DNA of 64,000 nucleotides from Steromphala cineraria. Taxonomy: Eukaryota; Mollusca; Gastropoda; Trochida; Trochidae. This document shows, piece by piece, positions 9,498-23,360 of the stretch (positions are counted from its first letter, which is position 1; each line of letters starts with the position of its first letter). Below the pieces are notes generated by a model. It saw only the letters and a program-made list of their open reading frames with translations. It searched no databases and was not told where the DNA came from. The position numbers and the translations under genes are program-made. The stretch is from NCBI GenBank assembly GCA_916613615.1, contig OU744721.1:85627060-85691059 (forward strand). The letters run 5' to 3'.

Positions 9498-11296
9498 CAA
9501 CATGAAGACTTGATCACCATTAATGTATTGTCATTGATCATTCATACCTTTGTATCATCTCATATGCAGATAATTCATAAGTGTTTTGGATTTGAAAAGT
9601 TTGTAAAAACAGAAAGTCAACAAACGCTTTTTTTACATTTTTAGATAAACAACTTGATTTGATATTATCATTTGTTAGACTGCATTAAATGACTGCCTGA
9701 CTGACTGACATTAAATCACATTGACTTCTCCATAACGTAAATATGGTAAATTTTGTCAAAAGTAATGAACGAGAAACACTCAATTTGTTCTGAAAATCCA
9801 AACTTTTACATTAATATCTGATATAAAAAAAGATGAAAAGATATCTCCTAAAGACTTCTGAATTTTAATTAATAACAGATGTGCATGTAACCATACCATA
9901 TATTCTAAGAATTCTTATTTTCATTTCAAAGAGTCATTTAAGATTTATCATTTTGTAAATGTGTTGTAAAACATATGAAAGCGAATATGACATTAAAAGA
10001 TAACTCAAGAGATTTTTTTTTAAAACCCCACATCACATCACCATAACTAATCATTAACTTTACCGTTATGAAGGTATTCTAAAATCAAATTTTCAAACTT
10101 ATAATTTGATGTTACACACGTTTGTTTTGTGAATGACTTATTGTTGTGTTATGCTGTGCGACTTTTAAGATGTTGGATTGTACATTACCATTCTGTATTG
10201 CGGGAACATCAATGATGCCAGCTGCGTGCATGTGATATTGACCTCACTTATTGCACCAATCCTGTGTATGCATCATTCTATAATTGCCATTCGTGGAAGC
10301 TTCGTGTGAAACGCAGCAAATAAACCTCTTGAGTATTAAGCATGCCCTGATATGCGATCGAGTTACAGACACAAACAAGAAAGCTGGTAACACTTGATTC
10401 AACACACTGAAATGACTGGAAAACTACTTTTTAAGCCGAAATAGAAAAGAAATAGATAGATTGTTAAACAAAATGAAAATCCCTGGCAATCATTTTCCAT
10501 GATATAATACTTGCTAGCAGCATCTCAAGGCTTAAATCATCTATAGGAATGTTGATTGATCTCTGATATCGATCAGCGCCAACAACTCGTTAATAAGTGA
10601 AAGGGCTGTCCTATCACAACAATGTTATCTATTCGCTTGTCAAATCATACTTCTTTTTGAAATATTTTTATTAATGTTTAATGGTTTACATTCCAGTCAT
10701 TTGTTTAAAATTTGTTATTGTATATCCTTCTTAAAACAGACATAAGATTGTAGATGTTCTTTTGCACAAAAGTTTGGTATTCATTCTAAAAATATGTCAT
10801 TTGATATGAATTGTTTTGAATATTATGTAATTAGTTGTCATCACATTTCTGGAGAATTGTAATTATACAAAACAAATTTCCCTTTTGGGGCAATAAAGAT
10901 TATCTTATCTTATCTTATCTTATCTTATCTTATCTTATATTATGCTATATATGTATATATCAATACAATAAGAAATGATACAGTATCTAATTAATATAAT
11001 CTCTTATCATGTCAATTCATTTCAAGAATGGAAATATGATCATGAATGTGTACTGGTTCATAAATACATATAATTTTACAATTTCTGCTGAGTTTATCTT
11101 TGTGATTAAAATTACAGATACCAAAAATATATTAACTGTTTCATTTCAGTGTTAAATAAAAATATGTTATTTCAATATATGAATTGTGATATTGAAATAA
11201 CATATTCTTAGAGCATGACCACATAAATTAAAAGACTTGAAGGGACTTTGAAGGGTAGGAGCTAATCAGCTTAATCTTCTCTTACATATCTAAATT
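9498..11296. other. Noncoding stretch with a TTATC microsatellite
   Basis: No recognisable gene. At about 10899-10937 there is a (TTATC)n array preceded by GGGGCAATAAAGA, which looks like the simple tail of an old retroposon. Confidence 0.5.
11161..11206. repeat. 18-bp perfect hairpin
   Basis: Arms 11161-11178 and 11189-11206 are exact reverse complements separated by 10 bp. All A/T-rich apart from single G and C positions. Confidence 0.8.
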
Positions 11297-11453
11297 ATAA
11301 GTGTAGGATCAAAACCAAGCCAGAGGTGTTGTTGATAATGTAAGCCCGCGGCAGAGGGAAATTGGAAAGGGCCGACAGGTCCGCCCCAATTTCCCGAGGC
11401 TGAGGGCTTACATTATCAAACAACACCGAGGGCGAGGTTTTGATCTAACTTAT
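11297..11453. repeat. Foldback element of about 157 bp
   Basis: The outer part (ATAAGTGTAGGATCAAAACC against the reverse complement of 11437-11453) and the inner part (GATAATGTAAGCCC against GGGCTTACATTATC) pair across a GC-rich centre. Imperfect arms suggest an old foldback or MITE-like unit. Confidence 0.7.
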
Positions 11454-11675
11454 GAACCGAGATAAACCGTAGTAACAAAATTATTTCAATAATAAGTATT
11501 AAAATGGATTCATTGATTTTTACTGGTAGGGAATCACCATGAGCAAACGGAGAGCACATCCGCGCCCTGCACGTGCTTTGCGCTCGCTACCCAAGCCGTG
11601 AACGTGAAATGCATGCGCTATCTGCCTCGTGAAGTTCACATGATTGTCACTGTGGAAAATACATCATTGTTCTCG

Positions 11676-11746
11676 TGGGCCTTTATAGCCGAGTTGTCAA
11701 AGGCGCCAGTTGAGTAAGCGAGCGGTGCAGAGTTCGAAACCAGGCA
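11676..11746 (+). repeat. tRNA-like head of a SINE relic
   Basis: TAGCCGAGTTG at 11686-11696 fits an RNA polymerase III A box and AGTTCGAAACC at 11730-11740 fits a B box, at normal spacing. The GCCGAG...AAGGCGCC arrangement resembles the D arm of Leu/Ser-type tRNAs. The acceptor and anticodon stems do not pair properly, so it is a tRNA-derived SINE head or pseudogene rather than a working tRNA. Confidence 0.5.
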
Positions 11747-11888
11747 TGCGAACATTATATTTGTGATTTGTAAAAATTGTGATATTTTGTGATGGTATTT
11801 ATTCGAAGAAGGACTTTGAAACAAAGTATTTCAAAACGTGTATAATCCCTATCAAAATAAATTTCCGATTAATTCTACAGTAAGCCCC

Positions 11889-12017
11889 GGGCTTTCCTAG
11901 AGAAAGCCCTGGGCATTCTTGGAGAATGCCCGGCAAAGAGGTTTATCCTGTAAAAGAAGAACCTAATAGAACAATAGAGTGACGTCACTGGAGGTTTATA
12001 AATGAAATTATAAACCT
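11889..12017. repeat. Cluster of three hairpins
   Basis: Two adjacent 21-bp hairpins (11889-11909 and 11911-11931) share the plan GGGCNTTC-loop-GAANGCCC, with a compensatory T-A to A-T pair. A third, AGGTTTATAA/TTATAAACCT (11992-12001 with 12008-12017), follows. Probably part of the same mobile-repeat block as 11297-11746. Confidence 0.65.
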
Positions 12018-14294
12018 GGGTTATTTTCAATTCTTGTCTTGAGAGTCCCGTACTTTTGACTAAGAGACAATTTATAATCGTCTTTTGACAGAATTTCTTT
12101 GCAATTTTAAGTCTTCATTGCATATAATTTTTGTCAGATATTTTGAAAAAGAAATCAGAAATTCATTGACTTAGATGTTTTAGTAATAACCATTGACGAG
12201 GTTCACTTCCAATGTGTTAATATCAATCTACATTTATATTTTCCCCTGCTATCGTAACAATTCAACATCATTCCATGTACAGGCATAGAATGTGATATTA
12301 CAGGAAAGCAGTACTTAAATGTTTATTTTTAATTCAAGTAGTAAATTAACATTTTTGACCTTATTTGAATTTTTTTTTTGTATTTCGGAATGAATATGTG
12401 AGGTGTTTTGAATAGATTACCATAATTGTCACAGACGGTCTGTTTAAAAGTACAATTTTCTAAATGGTTTTTAATGCAACTTCATGTCCATTCTGGCCAT
12501 TCATTTGCTAGAAAACGTGTTTTCTGTCACTGTGTAGTGTGAATGAAATTTTAAATATACATTTGCAGTCAAGATTTTAATCCAAATCATGGAACAATAC
12601 TGGAACATCAAAATTACGAGATTTTCCTCCCAACAAAAATACGATGTCGCTTATTGACATGTCTTCTGGTTAAGAGTTGTTCTTTGTCAAACTATGTTAA
12701 ACAGTTAATTACGATAATATATCATTAGGGTGAGAGAAAAAGCAAAATCCATTTCTGCATGATTCATTTTAACATAACCACAAGCTGAACTCTTTGCAAG
12801 TCGTTTTACGGAGACACAAACATGTCGCCTGTCGTGGAGAAAATACTATTCCTCATAAGACGGGAAAGAGGCATGTGTGTGTATCGTAAGTGCAAGATAT
12901 GTTGGTCTCAACTTCCGACTGTAACTACATCAAACGATGACAAGGCTCCGGACAGACTCCTTTCAATTAATCAAATGACAAAAAATGTAAACTGAAATAA
13001 ACTAAATGTACTATCATTGTTTTTCATTATTCAAAATTTAAGGTATTTGTCAAACCGTGACTGTGACATAAATTTTGATACCTTATGTTTTAGTCTACCA
13101 TGACATGGGTTCTCTGGTGAAGAATAACTCAATATTTGGTTAGTTATCATATAGGTTCAAACAATAGAGTCGTGGTATAAGAATAAAGAACGTTTGACAG
13201 GGGGATTTTGCCACCAGGTCGTTTACATCTGTTGCCAATCGTCCGTAAAAACATTTTTCAGTTGAAAGTCAAAACATTAACAAAGCAGGGCGAATATTTC
13301 AGAACAAGACTTCGTTATCAATAATTATATATTGTTTTCGAGCAACATCAATGTTTTTAAATGATCGATCTTCTATTCTAATATCTAAACTACTGATTGA
13401 AAGAACTCGATTTAAAATGAGCAAAAGCTCACAAATAACTACTTCAGTCTAAGTTACTCTAGCCTCAATACTATATTCAATTCTGTACAATAATGTTTTA
13501 AGCGATTACCTACATTTTGAACATGCAAATTGTTTTTATGTTCTTGGAAGACGTAAAACTAAATGAACACGTAAAACATTAGGTTAGTCCAATCGATCAA
13601 CAAAGAAAACTAACTGAAAATCAGGGCAAAATTGATAAAATACTTAGTTAAACAAGTACCTCAAGGTTAGGGAAGTAATTAAATAGAAAGTGATCAAATG
13701 CAAGAGATTACCCGTTGCGTGTGTGATGTACATGTACATCGGTATATTAATGGTACATTTAATGGAGGATTTTATCCACATGACTAATTTGAAGATTTAC
13801 TATTTAATCAGATTAAGCAATTGAGAACAGATTGTCTAAGCAACTAATTCAGTACCACTATTTTTAAATAAACGATAAAAACTATTAGATCAATTTCATG
13901 ATTAATCATGATTTTTTTACTCCAGCTGATACTTACTAACACGTACTAATGGTACTTTGACGTTGTGAATATCCTAAACCTTTACTCTAAGTTGATTGTA
14001 TTTTGAGAAAGTTGATATTCTCGGTTCCTTATTTCCGATGTGCAATGGCTTCTTAGGAACATAAGACCTTGATAATCAAGCTGATACTTTTACTTGCGCA
14101 TGTCTCTGTTAGAATTTATTTTTTGCTTGGTTGTTGTGCGATCATCAGTTATGTACTGATTGCACTTGTAAGAACTGGTCATAAGACGAATACGACAATT
14201 CTACCATCAGTTTCGTGAAATGAATTTAATGAATTAAGCTCTCTCCGTTGGGAGAGATAATGCAGCAGCAGTACTACATGCATGCTCGTCAATG
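12018..14294. other. Noncoding stretch, nothing recognised
   Basis: No open frame with domain features, no long repeat. AT-rich with scattered short homopolymers. Confidence 0.45.
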
Positions 14295-14996
14295 TATATA
14301 TACTGACAACTTTGAAAACGCACCATCTGTAAATTTTGAATTATGGTAATATTATTATTTTTAGAGTATAAATGAAGGTTGGAAATGTTGCTAATAACAC
14401 AAAAGACCATAAAAAAACGACATATAGCCGAGAACGGATTGCCCGAACACATCATCGAACAAATTACATGAAAACAACAAAATGCATGCACAACACACAG
14501 GAACAGCACAAATTGCATGCGGAAAACATGCTGAGTCGTGGTATAAATAACCGTCAGCATTAAATCATCCTCATTTCAGCTGTACCTGTCAAAGTAAAGT
14601 CTTTTTTGCAATGCCAAGATTTTCAGCAGAGGAACGAGAACGCGCCTTGGGCATGTTGCAGGTTGGCACATCAATGTGACAATGCTTTGCAACAAGAGTG
14701 GAATGGAATTCCTCAGAACATTATTCAGAGGCTTATCCGCTCAATGAGGAGACGGTGCACAGCCTGTGTTGTTAACGGTGGTCATACACGTTACTGACTT
14801 TCCATTTGGACACCACCTTTCTTTCGTGGTCAACTGAATTAAAACTTCACCGTTTTGTTTGAATTGTTCTTGTTTCTTTTCTTTACCAAACATTGGTCTA
14901 CAAACGTAAGGCCAATATACACGGACTGCTCGCTTATGCTCTTGGAAATCCAAACTATTAAAGGTGGTGCGTTTTCAAAGATGTTCAGTATAGTAT
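14295..14996 (+). mobile_element. Internally deleted Tc1-like transposon
   Basis: Terminal inverted repeats share TATACTGA and CTTTGAAAACGCACCA (left about 14297-14333, right about 14955-14994), next to TA-rich target sequence. Inside is a remnant transposase frame in the plus orientation. At about 700 bp it is less than half a typical autonomous Tc1 element, so it is a deletion derivative that could move only with help in trans. Confidence 0.75.
14611..14797 (+). pseudogene. Tc1-like transposase, N- and C-terminal ends joined by deletion
   Basis: The first 21 or so codons (from ATG at 14611, MPRFSAEERERALGML) match the start of Tc1-type transposases, then hit a stop. In another frame the last 33 codons (EWNGIPQNIIQRLIRSMRRR to GGHTRY, stop 14795-14797) match the usual C-terminus. 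The helix-turn-helix and the whole DDE catalytic domain are missing. The deletion also changed the frame. Confidence 0.85.
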
Positions 14997-17227
14997 AATC
15001 AACGACTTCAAGTATTCGGTAACGTAATTCAACAGTCGCCAGCAGTAGCAGTCCATGGACTAGAAGAGATCTGACTGCCAGTTTGGGGGGAAAAACCATA
15101 TGATTTTCAAATAGTCTATTGACCACAGTATATTAATTCAGGTGTTTGCTATCTTAATGTCATTTTACCGGGCATTTTAAACACGGCAGTTATTTCCAGA
15201 ACAGAGGCCTCTTTTCCCAGATTATTACCTTTTGACCTTTTCAAGACATCAAACAATAACCAAAAAAAATTCAACATGACAACTTATTTTCGTTTTCAAG
15301 AGCATTTATACAGACATTAAGGAATGATAACATAAATATTTAAAAGTGGAGCGATTAGTCGAAAAATTTCTGATCAACCAATATTATTGTAAAAAAATCA
15401 AAATAAATTACAATAACACTAATTCAAACAATTTTGCTGGGGCTGTCAGATGTCAATCACATAAATTCATATAGCTAGGGCAATTGGGCTTATTCAATAT
15501 CAAAGTGGCATATTGTCCCGCAATTTGGTAGTCAAACCCTGTTTGTCAGCCCCTTGCTCAAGGACTTAAATCGTTCTGTGCAATTATCAATTTATTTTCG
15601 TTGGAGGTCGACAGAAGCTGTGTATGTGTTTTACTAGATGGTCCCACAAACAATTGTTCGGATTCCTCACCTGCCAAGGTGCCCCATGTTGCAAATTGTT
15701 GTTTTGGTGCTAAAATATTCGTTTAGCTTTACAAAGTATTTAATATTTTAACCGTTTTAATTGAATGTCTAACTACCGATATGCATCAATCCACCTTTCC
15801 TTTTAAAGGAAAAAATGCATGTACAGCTATATTATATATATATATATATGTTGTCGAAGATGCATATACAGGTCTTATGCTGCCATGACCTGTTTCTGAT
15901 CGTTTTCTGTGACTTAAAAACATTGTATCAAATTCGTTTTCATATTGCTCATTATTGTGAAACAATCATTAAAACATGGTATTGTGGTTACGATTGTATA
16001 CATAAATTAGAACAACGTACCTTATATTTCTCATTAAATTGGGGTCTAGAAATCCAGAACTTATATAATCAAATTACGTAGCCGTAATATATTTTGAACT
16101 ACGAAAATGCATTTTATCATACAGATAAGACACGTCATCAAGTAGCATATTAGACCAACCTACATCTCCAGTTATCTTACCAGAGCATCAGCTGAATGCA
16201 TGTATATCTAAAGAGAAAGACAGTTTTCCATACAAATACTAAGAAGCTCTCGGTAAGTTCACTCTGTTCAACAAATGGAAGTTTTGCGTTTTACCTTGTT
16301 TATATAAGCTGCGATGTGTGTTTATGTTTATGTTTGTTGAGAACTGAATATAAAGTAAACGTTTACGATGTGAATACGTGTCTTTCTTGAAGCTATTGGT
16401 TATGTTGATCCGAGAAACCTTGTTATTGTCATCAACAGTCTTATAAAAAAAGGAAATAAAGTTCACATTCTGTTTATTTTGCTTTTTGATAAAAATCTTA
16501 CTAGTGTTTCATTCTTTATTTAGACACAAGTCTGTCTCTGAGCCATCATATAAACCGCGATGACGTTGCATTAATTGGATATTTTGATGATGATGAAGGT
16601 AATATGAAACTTGTTTACACATTTTCCAACTGAAAATAACCTGGCAGCTCAGCTCATGTTAAATTAACATGCTAAATGACTCCTTGACATTGTAGTTAGC
16701 GTGGTGTGAATTTATTTTCTTTGTTCAGCACTGAATGCCCTTCAATAAACGCGAGAAATGATATTCAATGTTGCAACCAGTTCTTGCCTAATCTCTCCCT
16801 CCTGTCGTGCCATTACTGTCATTACCAGCACCAAATGACATGGATGAACATGGATGGATAGATGTGATGAAATCTGGAGTTGGACACTGTCTGATTTATA
16901 GCCTTCATTGGAATTCTACTTAACGTTACTTCATGAAATCAATTGTTGATAACGGCTCTAAAGTTCTCTATCAAAAATGTGTCCTTACTTGCTAACGAAC
17001 TATTGTAGCTAACCACATAAATCAAAACTGTTTCATACTATTTTGAAAGGGCGTTATTCCTGAACTTCAATGAAATAAAGCATCACATGAGACTGCATAT
17101 AAAATGTTCATATTGGGCATCCTCATATGTAAATATCAAGAGTTAACATTAACAGAATCAACGTGAAACGCATTGTTCACTATCAAAACCAGGAATGTTG
17201 CACTATGATGCGTGTTATATTCTATTT
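14997..17227. other. Noncoding stretch; segment 16200-16350 is duplicated at 20900-21050
   Basis: No gene recognised. A short (TA)n run lies at about 15833-15849. The part at about 16256-16345 resembles 20959-21050 (see findings). Confidence 0.4.
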
Positions 17228-17410
17228 CTCACTTTGACCCCATTGAACCAGAGCTATATGGCAAATGTGCTGTTAACACAACAGTCGGTATCGGAAGCGT
17301 CTCAGACCTGACGATGGCATGATACAATTTAAACCATATATGTGTTTGATCAACAGCTGCTACTAATGGATGCATTAACCAAAACCACTAGTGATCCAAT
17401 AATGATACAC
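17228..17410 (+). repeat. Dispersed 183-bp repeat, copy 1
   Basis: Matches 23648-23830 without indels and with roughly a dozen substitutions, including the shared block TGTGCTGTTAACACAACAGT. No terminal inverted repeats or tail seen. Confidence 0.85.
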
Positions 17411-19393
17411 TTATGTTTCGAGGGAGAGTCATAACAATACAGATGTTAAAGATTTGGTGATTATTTTCGTCATTAACTAATACGTTTAAGGTCGAACGTT
17501 TCCAAATAAGAACGAGGTAACTTTGGAATATACTTGTCTGAAATGGTATGTTCTCAATTTGTTGTTACGTGTATGATTTTCAGTGCTATTGCTAGATAGT
17601 TACATTTTTATGGATGTTTGAACATTTGAATGTCATCATTATCACTAAAACCTTTGCGGAGTGCTTCATTATCAGTTAAACGAAACATTTTCCAGACGTT
17701 TTTCCCCATTGACGTAAAAGAACAACATATTTATATAAGTGAATTACAGATTTTTACAGAATTAATTGACACTTTCATTGACCTATACACAACAGTTGGA
17801 CCAAATTGTCACTTTTCTTTTAAACTCATAACGTTTAAACTCAACTTATCATTTATCTGTATAAACGATAGGGGCTTTTCGCAATATATGATTTGGAACT
17901 TAAAACAGATAATATTTAGCGCACAACTACAAAAAATGACTGATATATTTTATCGGTTGATGACTTCAAATACACATAAGTACAAGATTTCATTGAGATT
18001 TCTCATCACCATGTCGGGGCATAAAGAACTGTTTATGCACAAAGGTTTTGCGACACTTTTAGACTGGAAGGGCCGATGACTGTTTAAAAGCTTTCCAGCT
18101 CAAGCTGCTAATTATCTTACAAATAGAATAATGCATCAGACAACTAGGCTAGTGGAGTGGAACATGTGGTGATAGAATGATTTTATTTGAATCTTGCATC
18201 AATAGAATTACATTTATATTACAAGCTGACACAGAAAGTAGGAATTGGCTGTTGTTATTGATATCTATTTTAAGAAGTGCTATATTCTGACTAATCATTA
18301 TGTTATACCTAAAGTCAAACTATTAAATACAAGTTAACCTGTCAAAATCAGGCATTTAGGATTTTATGTAAACAACAGTATTGTAATTGTTCTTATTCTA
18401 AATCTTAATGTTTTCAACCCAACCAAAACGATGTTTATTTAATTCAAAAATTGAAAATATAATAATTTGCAAAGAAATCAAAAGAGAAAGACATAAAGAC
18501 ATACTCTGTAGTTAAACACATAGTCTTTTTATTCTTCGTCATTATGCTTTGAATTGGTAGAATTAATAGACAGACACAGAAAAGCTTCATACATATCCTG
18601 TGATAATAACTCACAATGATACACAATGATTGCACATGATAATTTTGTTTGTGTTATACTGCATTATCATATATGCAAATGTTTTATCATTTTGTACAAG
18701 ACAGATAATAATTACAAACTTTAAATATTTATTGCAATTAATTGAATTAAGTTAAAGGAATGCTTGTAGTCTGAAAATATCACTTATGATTTTATATCTT
18801 GATTGAAACCGAAAGGCACATAATGAAGTCAATACTGACATCCATCATACTCACAGTTAAACATAAAGTTTGTCTAATATTCATTGTCGATTATTTTATC
18901 AAAGGCAGTCATGTTTTGAACAAAAACAATGTATCAACTAAAAATTGTTGGAACTTTAAAATGAGCTTTTTGTCATTTAGAACATGCAAACATAAAAAAC
19001 CTCTTTAAATGATTAATTAGTTGTAATTAATTAAAATGGGTTTAAGTGTATCACTCTACTTTTCTAAAGTAGGAGTTAAATTGCAAAGACAATAATCCAG
19101 TCAACGGGACCTGCAAAGTGGAATGAATTGAAATTAATTGTATCACAGTACCATTATTTGGTAAAATATATCCTTTCAGGACATCAAGAGTACTTGAGTA
19201 ATTATGATCAATAAGATTTGAATGGAAGGGGATTATCTGTTGCGTGTCTGTTGAAAATAACTAATTAAGTGGGATGGATATGTCCATTTACTAAACAATT
19301 CTAACCAAATTATTGGTTTGCGAAAAAAAACTATTTTTAAGGCATCTCAATTATGAAAAAAATAAACGAGCAAACAAAACTAGTTGCTCGACA

Positions 19394-19425
<32 letters not shown>

Positions 19426-21316
19426 ATTTCAGAAATACATAGGTATCAATCACATGCTCGACATTAAATGCTCACGATTAAATCTATAAAAAAAACTTCA
19501 TTTAAGTCTCACTTTTATAATATAATGATAAGGTGATATAACATGAGTCTCAAAGAGAAATTTTTGATATTAATCATGAAAATCATCGATTTCCTGAACT
19601 TGCTGCTTTCATATTGTATAATTTCTGACAATCCAAAATGTACAATTCAATTTGCATTTCTTTAATAAACCATTACTATTCCCGAACGACACAAACCAAC
19701 TGAAATTACGCGATGAGAAAAGAACTGTGGTATAACCCATTAAACGTTGTAAAATAGTTTCATAATCCTTTTCTGATAGTTTATTGGTGCATGTATTTGT
19801 ATTTGTTTATCATCGGCATATGTGAAATAATATATTTTAATCAATCATTATTTAATGTATGTAATGATTTTTATTTGTATATAATCAATCAATATGTAAT
19901 GAAGATTAAGGTCGAACACGAGAAGAATAGCATAACCCATAATCATAATAAAATTGAAAGTGATGAGCATTTATCGGATATAAAACGGAAACTGTATCGC
20001 TTTCAGTATTTGATCCCAATATCTCTTTATACAGTGTATAGTTTAAGGTCCTTAAAAAGTATTTTATCATTACTTTCGCAACCTCAACATAAAACATTTC
20101 AATAATTGTTTTAAGTAGTATATGAAAATTTATAGCAGTGATGTGAGAAATGTCTTATTCAGCTGTTTACCAACGTACCATCATAATAAATGGATTGGAT
20201 CATAAACAACAACAGATACCATAAATTCTAATTGAATTTTATTTACAAGACAACACAGGTGTTCAATATATATGCATTAGTAAATGTTTATTAAGTTTTG
20301 AGGTCCAAATTTTGCATATATCTAAAATGAAATTGCTTTCATTCGAACTTAAAATCCATATATTTTAATCGTATTATCAAACATTTTCATCTGTCATTTT
20401 ATGTCAAGGGGATTCTCTTGAAATATAGTGTTTTTCAATGTTGTGTGTTAAGGTTTCTGTATTTAATCTGTATCCCAAAAGTGATTTTGAAGAAACATTT
20501 ACATTATATGAAATATCATTTCAAAATAACAGTTCCAATTATAAGAATACTAATTAGTATTTTGAACACATAGGGAAAACCAAATATTTAATCCTTCGTG
20601 TGAATAATCTAGTACATGATAGTAAAATTAGGTTTTTAATCCGCGTGACCAAACAAATTTATAATGAATTAGGGTCAGCATTCATAATTCCAATGTAAAA
20701 CAGCTGTATATGCTGTAACGTAAGTATTACCTTAAGAAAGGTACCTCGGTTTTACAAAGATTGTAATCATGTAATGCATCATATAAATACCTACACTTTC
20801 TTGCTGATTTACGATCATTGCTCTCCTTCAATTCAAATTAGTTATCGAATATTTGGGTCCTGCACATCCAGATCCTTCCATCAGAACACAAGACTCTATG
20901 CATGGTTAAAGAGAGAGACACATGACTTCCGCTGTCCATATTCTCCGGTGATTTCAATCTGTTTTACAAATTTGAGGTTTGCCTTTTACCATGTGTATAT
21001 TAGCATTGATGTCTGGACAAGACATTTCTCAATTGACTTGGTCGTATTCTATGTTAGTGCAGAGCTGAATATTGAAGAACGTGCTGACACAAAGACAGTG
21101 TGAACTACAAAGACAATAAGTTCCTCAATAATGCATCTTAACAGTTTAGAATAAGAAAATTTCAAGAACTTGAGATGTTGTTTAAGATTTGGAATATATA
21201 TTCAAAGTTGTATAACACTTCTATTTCGTCATAGCATAATGAATGCAACGGAAAGTGTTTGTCTTGTGCAATATCGATATCAGTATCCTAAAATTTGGAC
21301 ACTGTCAAAAACAATT
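17411..21316. other. Noncoding stretch with a poly-T tract
   Basis: Open stretches at 17630-18079 (149 codons) and 20774-21103 have no domain features and unbiased composition. A pure T run of about 20 lies at 19394-19414. No other structure seen. Confidence 0.4.
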
Positions 21317-21679
21317 TTAAAGGGGCAGTAGCACGTTTTTTTTTAAATTACATTTTTTTTAATTTTCACTGATGATTGTACGTAATTGTTAAATGTATTA
21401 TGTTGGCAGTTTCAAAAATCTCATTACACAAACCAATCATCCATAGTCAGAGAACAAAGTATGAAGATTCACATAACATCCATTGGCGGCCATTTTTGTG
21501 AACACCTTTAATTCATTTTGTGTAAGAAAAAGGAATCGTATGGCTAAACTTTACCTTATATATTTGAATTATTACTGCTCCATTTAGTTTAAATACATTG
21601 TCTTTCAAATGGAACCATTCATTTTCATTTTCCTGACATCACCTTATATTCCCAAAAAAACGTGCTACTGCCCCTTTAA
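21317..21679. mobile_element. MITE with TTAA ends, copy 1
   Basis: 363 bp bounded by TTAA on each side, with near-perfect inverted ends AAAGGGGCAGTAGCACG followed by a T run. It has no coding capacity. A second copy with the same ends and interior lies at 61530-61894, and the left end of a related element is at 63975-64000. TTAA target choice suggests a piggyBac-like source, though the ends do not match the classical piggyBac CCC start. Assignment is inferred. Confidence 0.8.
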
Positions 21680-23360
21680 GTATACATATTTTAGATTAAT
21701 AACTAATCTATCTAGTTATGCATCATCGTTCCATGAAAATTGAAACAAGAACTTGAAAGAAAGGATGATTTATAATATAAAGTGTATCAGTAGAACGCCT
21801 GACGCACTTATCTGCAATTTTACAAATTGGTCGACTGTAACTTTGAATTGTAGAAACGACCGATACCTAGTACCCAAAAACACGTATCAATTGTTAATGT
21901 TTTTACAAGTATCTTTAATATATAAACACCACCGGTTTTCTCCATAAAGATGCTATTAAGATTCAATTTATTTTTTGGTTGACAACAAAACACTTCCCTG
22001 TGCACTATCCCGTCGTGCTCGTTTGACTTGCATAAGTATAATATATTTGATAAGGTTTGTGAAGGAAACATCTCTTATTGAACAACGTATTGCATTTGCA
22101 GTTGTGCAGTTGGTAATTACCCTTTGATATCACAGCCTAAATCATTAAACGAATATTAAAGACAATTTAAAGCTTTTTTGTAGTAATAATTATCAATGTG
22201 TGACTTTGGTTGTAAAAAATCGTAATAATGATGTTTTTTGTTTTTGCTTGAGCTTAGGCAACAGTCAATCCTAATCCTCTTTAAATAAAACATCAATGTT
22301 AAACTGGAATAAATTCAGACTTTGAAATGTAAACGATATGCTCGATTCTGATTGGATCTTACAAGGTCATGTGATCGGTATACATTTCAATGAACCCTAA
22401 ATCGCAGGTTATACAAAATAACTTTCAGTAAATGAAGTTTATACGATGTCGTGCCGGAACTACATTTCTCTTGGATTCCCCTGATCTTACAGCCACATTC
22501 CAGGCTGACCCCAGTCTTGATGGTCATCACTGAGACTCACTTTTTGCAAATATTATTTTTCTGTTTATTAGCAACACTCGCCCTAATAATCTGTTTTTGA
22601 TGTGTGAAGAATTAACATTAAGTTGTAAATAAATAAAGTTGTACATGTTCATCTCCAGTCACAGAAATGAGGATAGTGGGCAAAGTTAAACAATGTAATG
22701 TACAACATTTCAAAAGCATGAGTTGAGCTCCATTCTGAATGACCTGACTTGCGACAACACCGTTTCAAGGCACCCTATTCCATGCACAACAAATAGTGTC
22801 GTGGCGCGCTCTCTGCCTTCATAGACAGTTTCGAGGCCCCCCGATGATCAAAATGATGTTGCCGTGTTTGAAAACATGTACTCGTCATTGTCAATGACAG
22901 TGTCTAACATAGGCGGGTCTGCAATTGACATTGTTTCTCGAGGGACTTTAAATAACTTTATGTTTACATTCATTGTCAAACAAACAACCCAACTTTCCCA
23001 AGCACGTCGAGCTTTTAGAGCTGATACTCTACACTCGATACAGGACAGTATCAATACGCGAGTGCAAATTGTTAATTTTGGAATATTGAAATCAAACGTT
23101 ACATATTTTTTAGTTTTTTTCCCAAAACATGTTATTGTTATTAACATGATACCCATAAAGGATTATTTGTGGAATAAAGAAGTGCATCTTTTCCTTTTTG
23201 TTATGAACTATTTGTGCATGCGCTTGAAACCCGGTAGAGACCCGCCTGGGTCTAACTGATATCTAGGTCAGTGCGACAAGCAGCTTAGAAGTTACTACAG
23301 AATCGCATTTCGAATGATATAAAAACAACTTCTGGCTTTAAATACAAAGTGGGAATTTAT
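21680..23360. other. Noncoding stretch, nothing recognised
   Basis: Overlapping open stretches on both strands at 22848-23259 have no recognisable domain. No repeat structure seen. Confidence 0.4.

Noticed and set aside
17630..18079. 149-codon ORF as a novel gene
   Set aside because: No domain, signal peptide or repeat; composition like the AT-rich background; no splice or promoter support.
22848..23259. Overlapping 102- and 131-codon ORFs on opposite strands
   Set aside because: Neither shows a domain; mutual overlap on opposite strands suggests chance.
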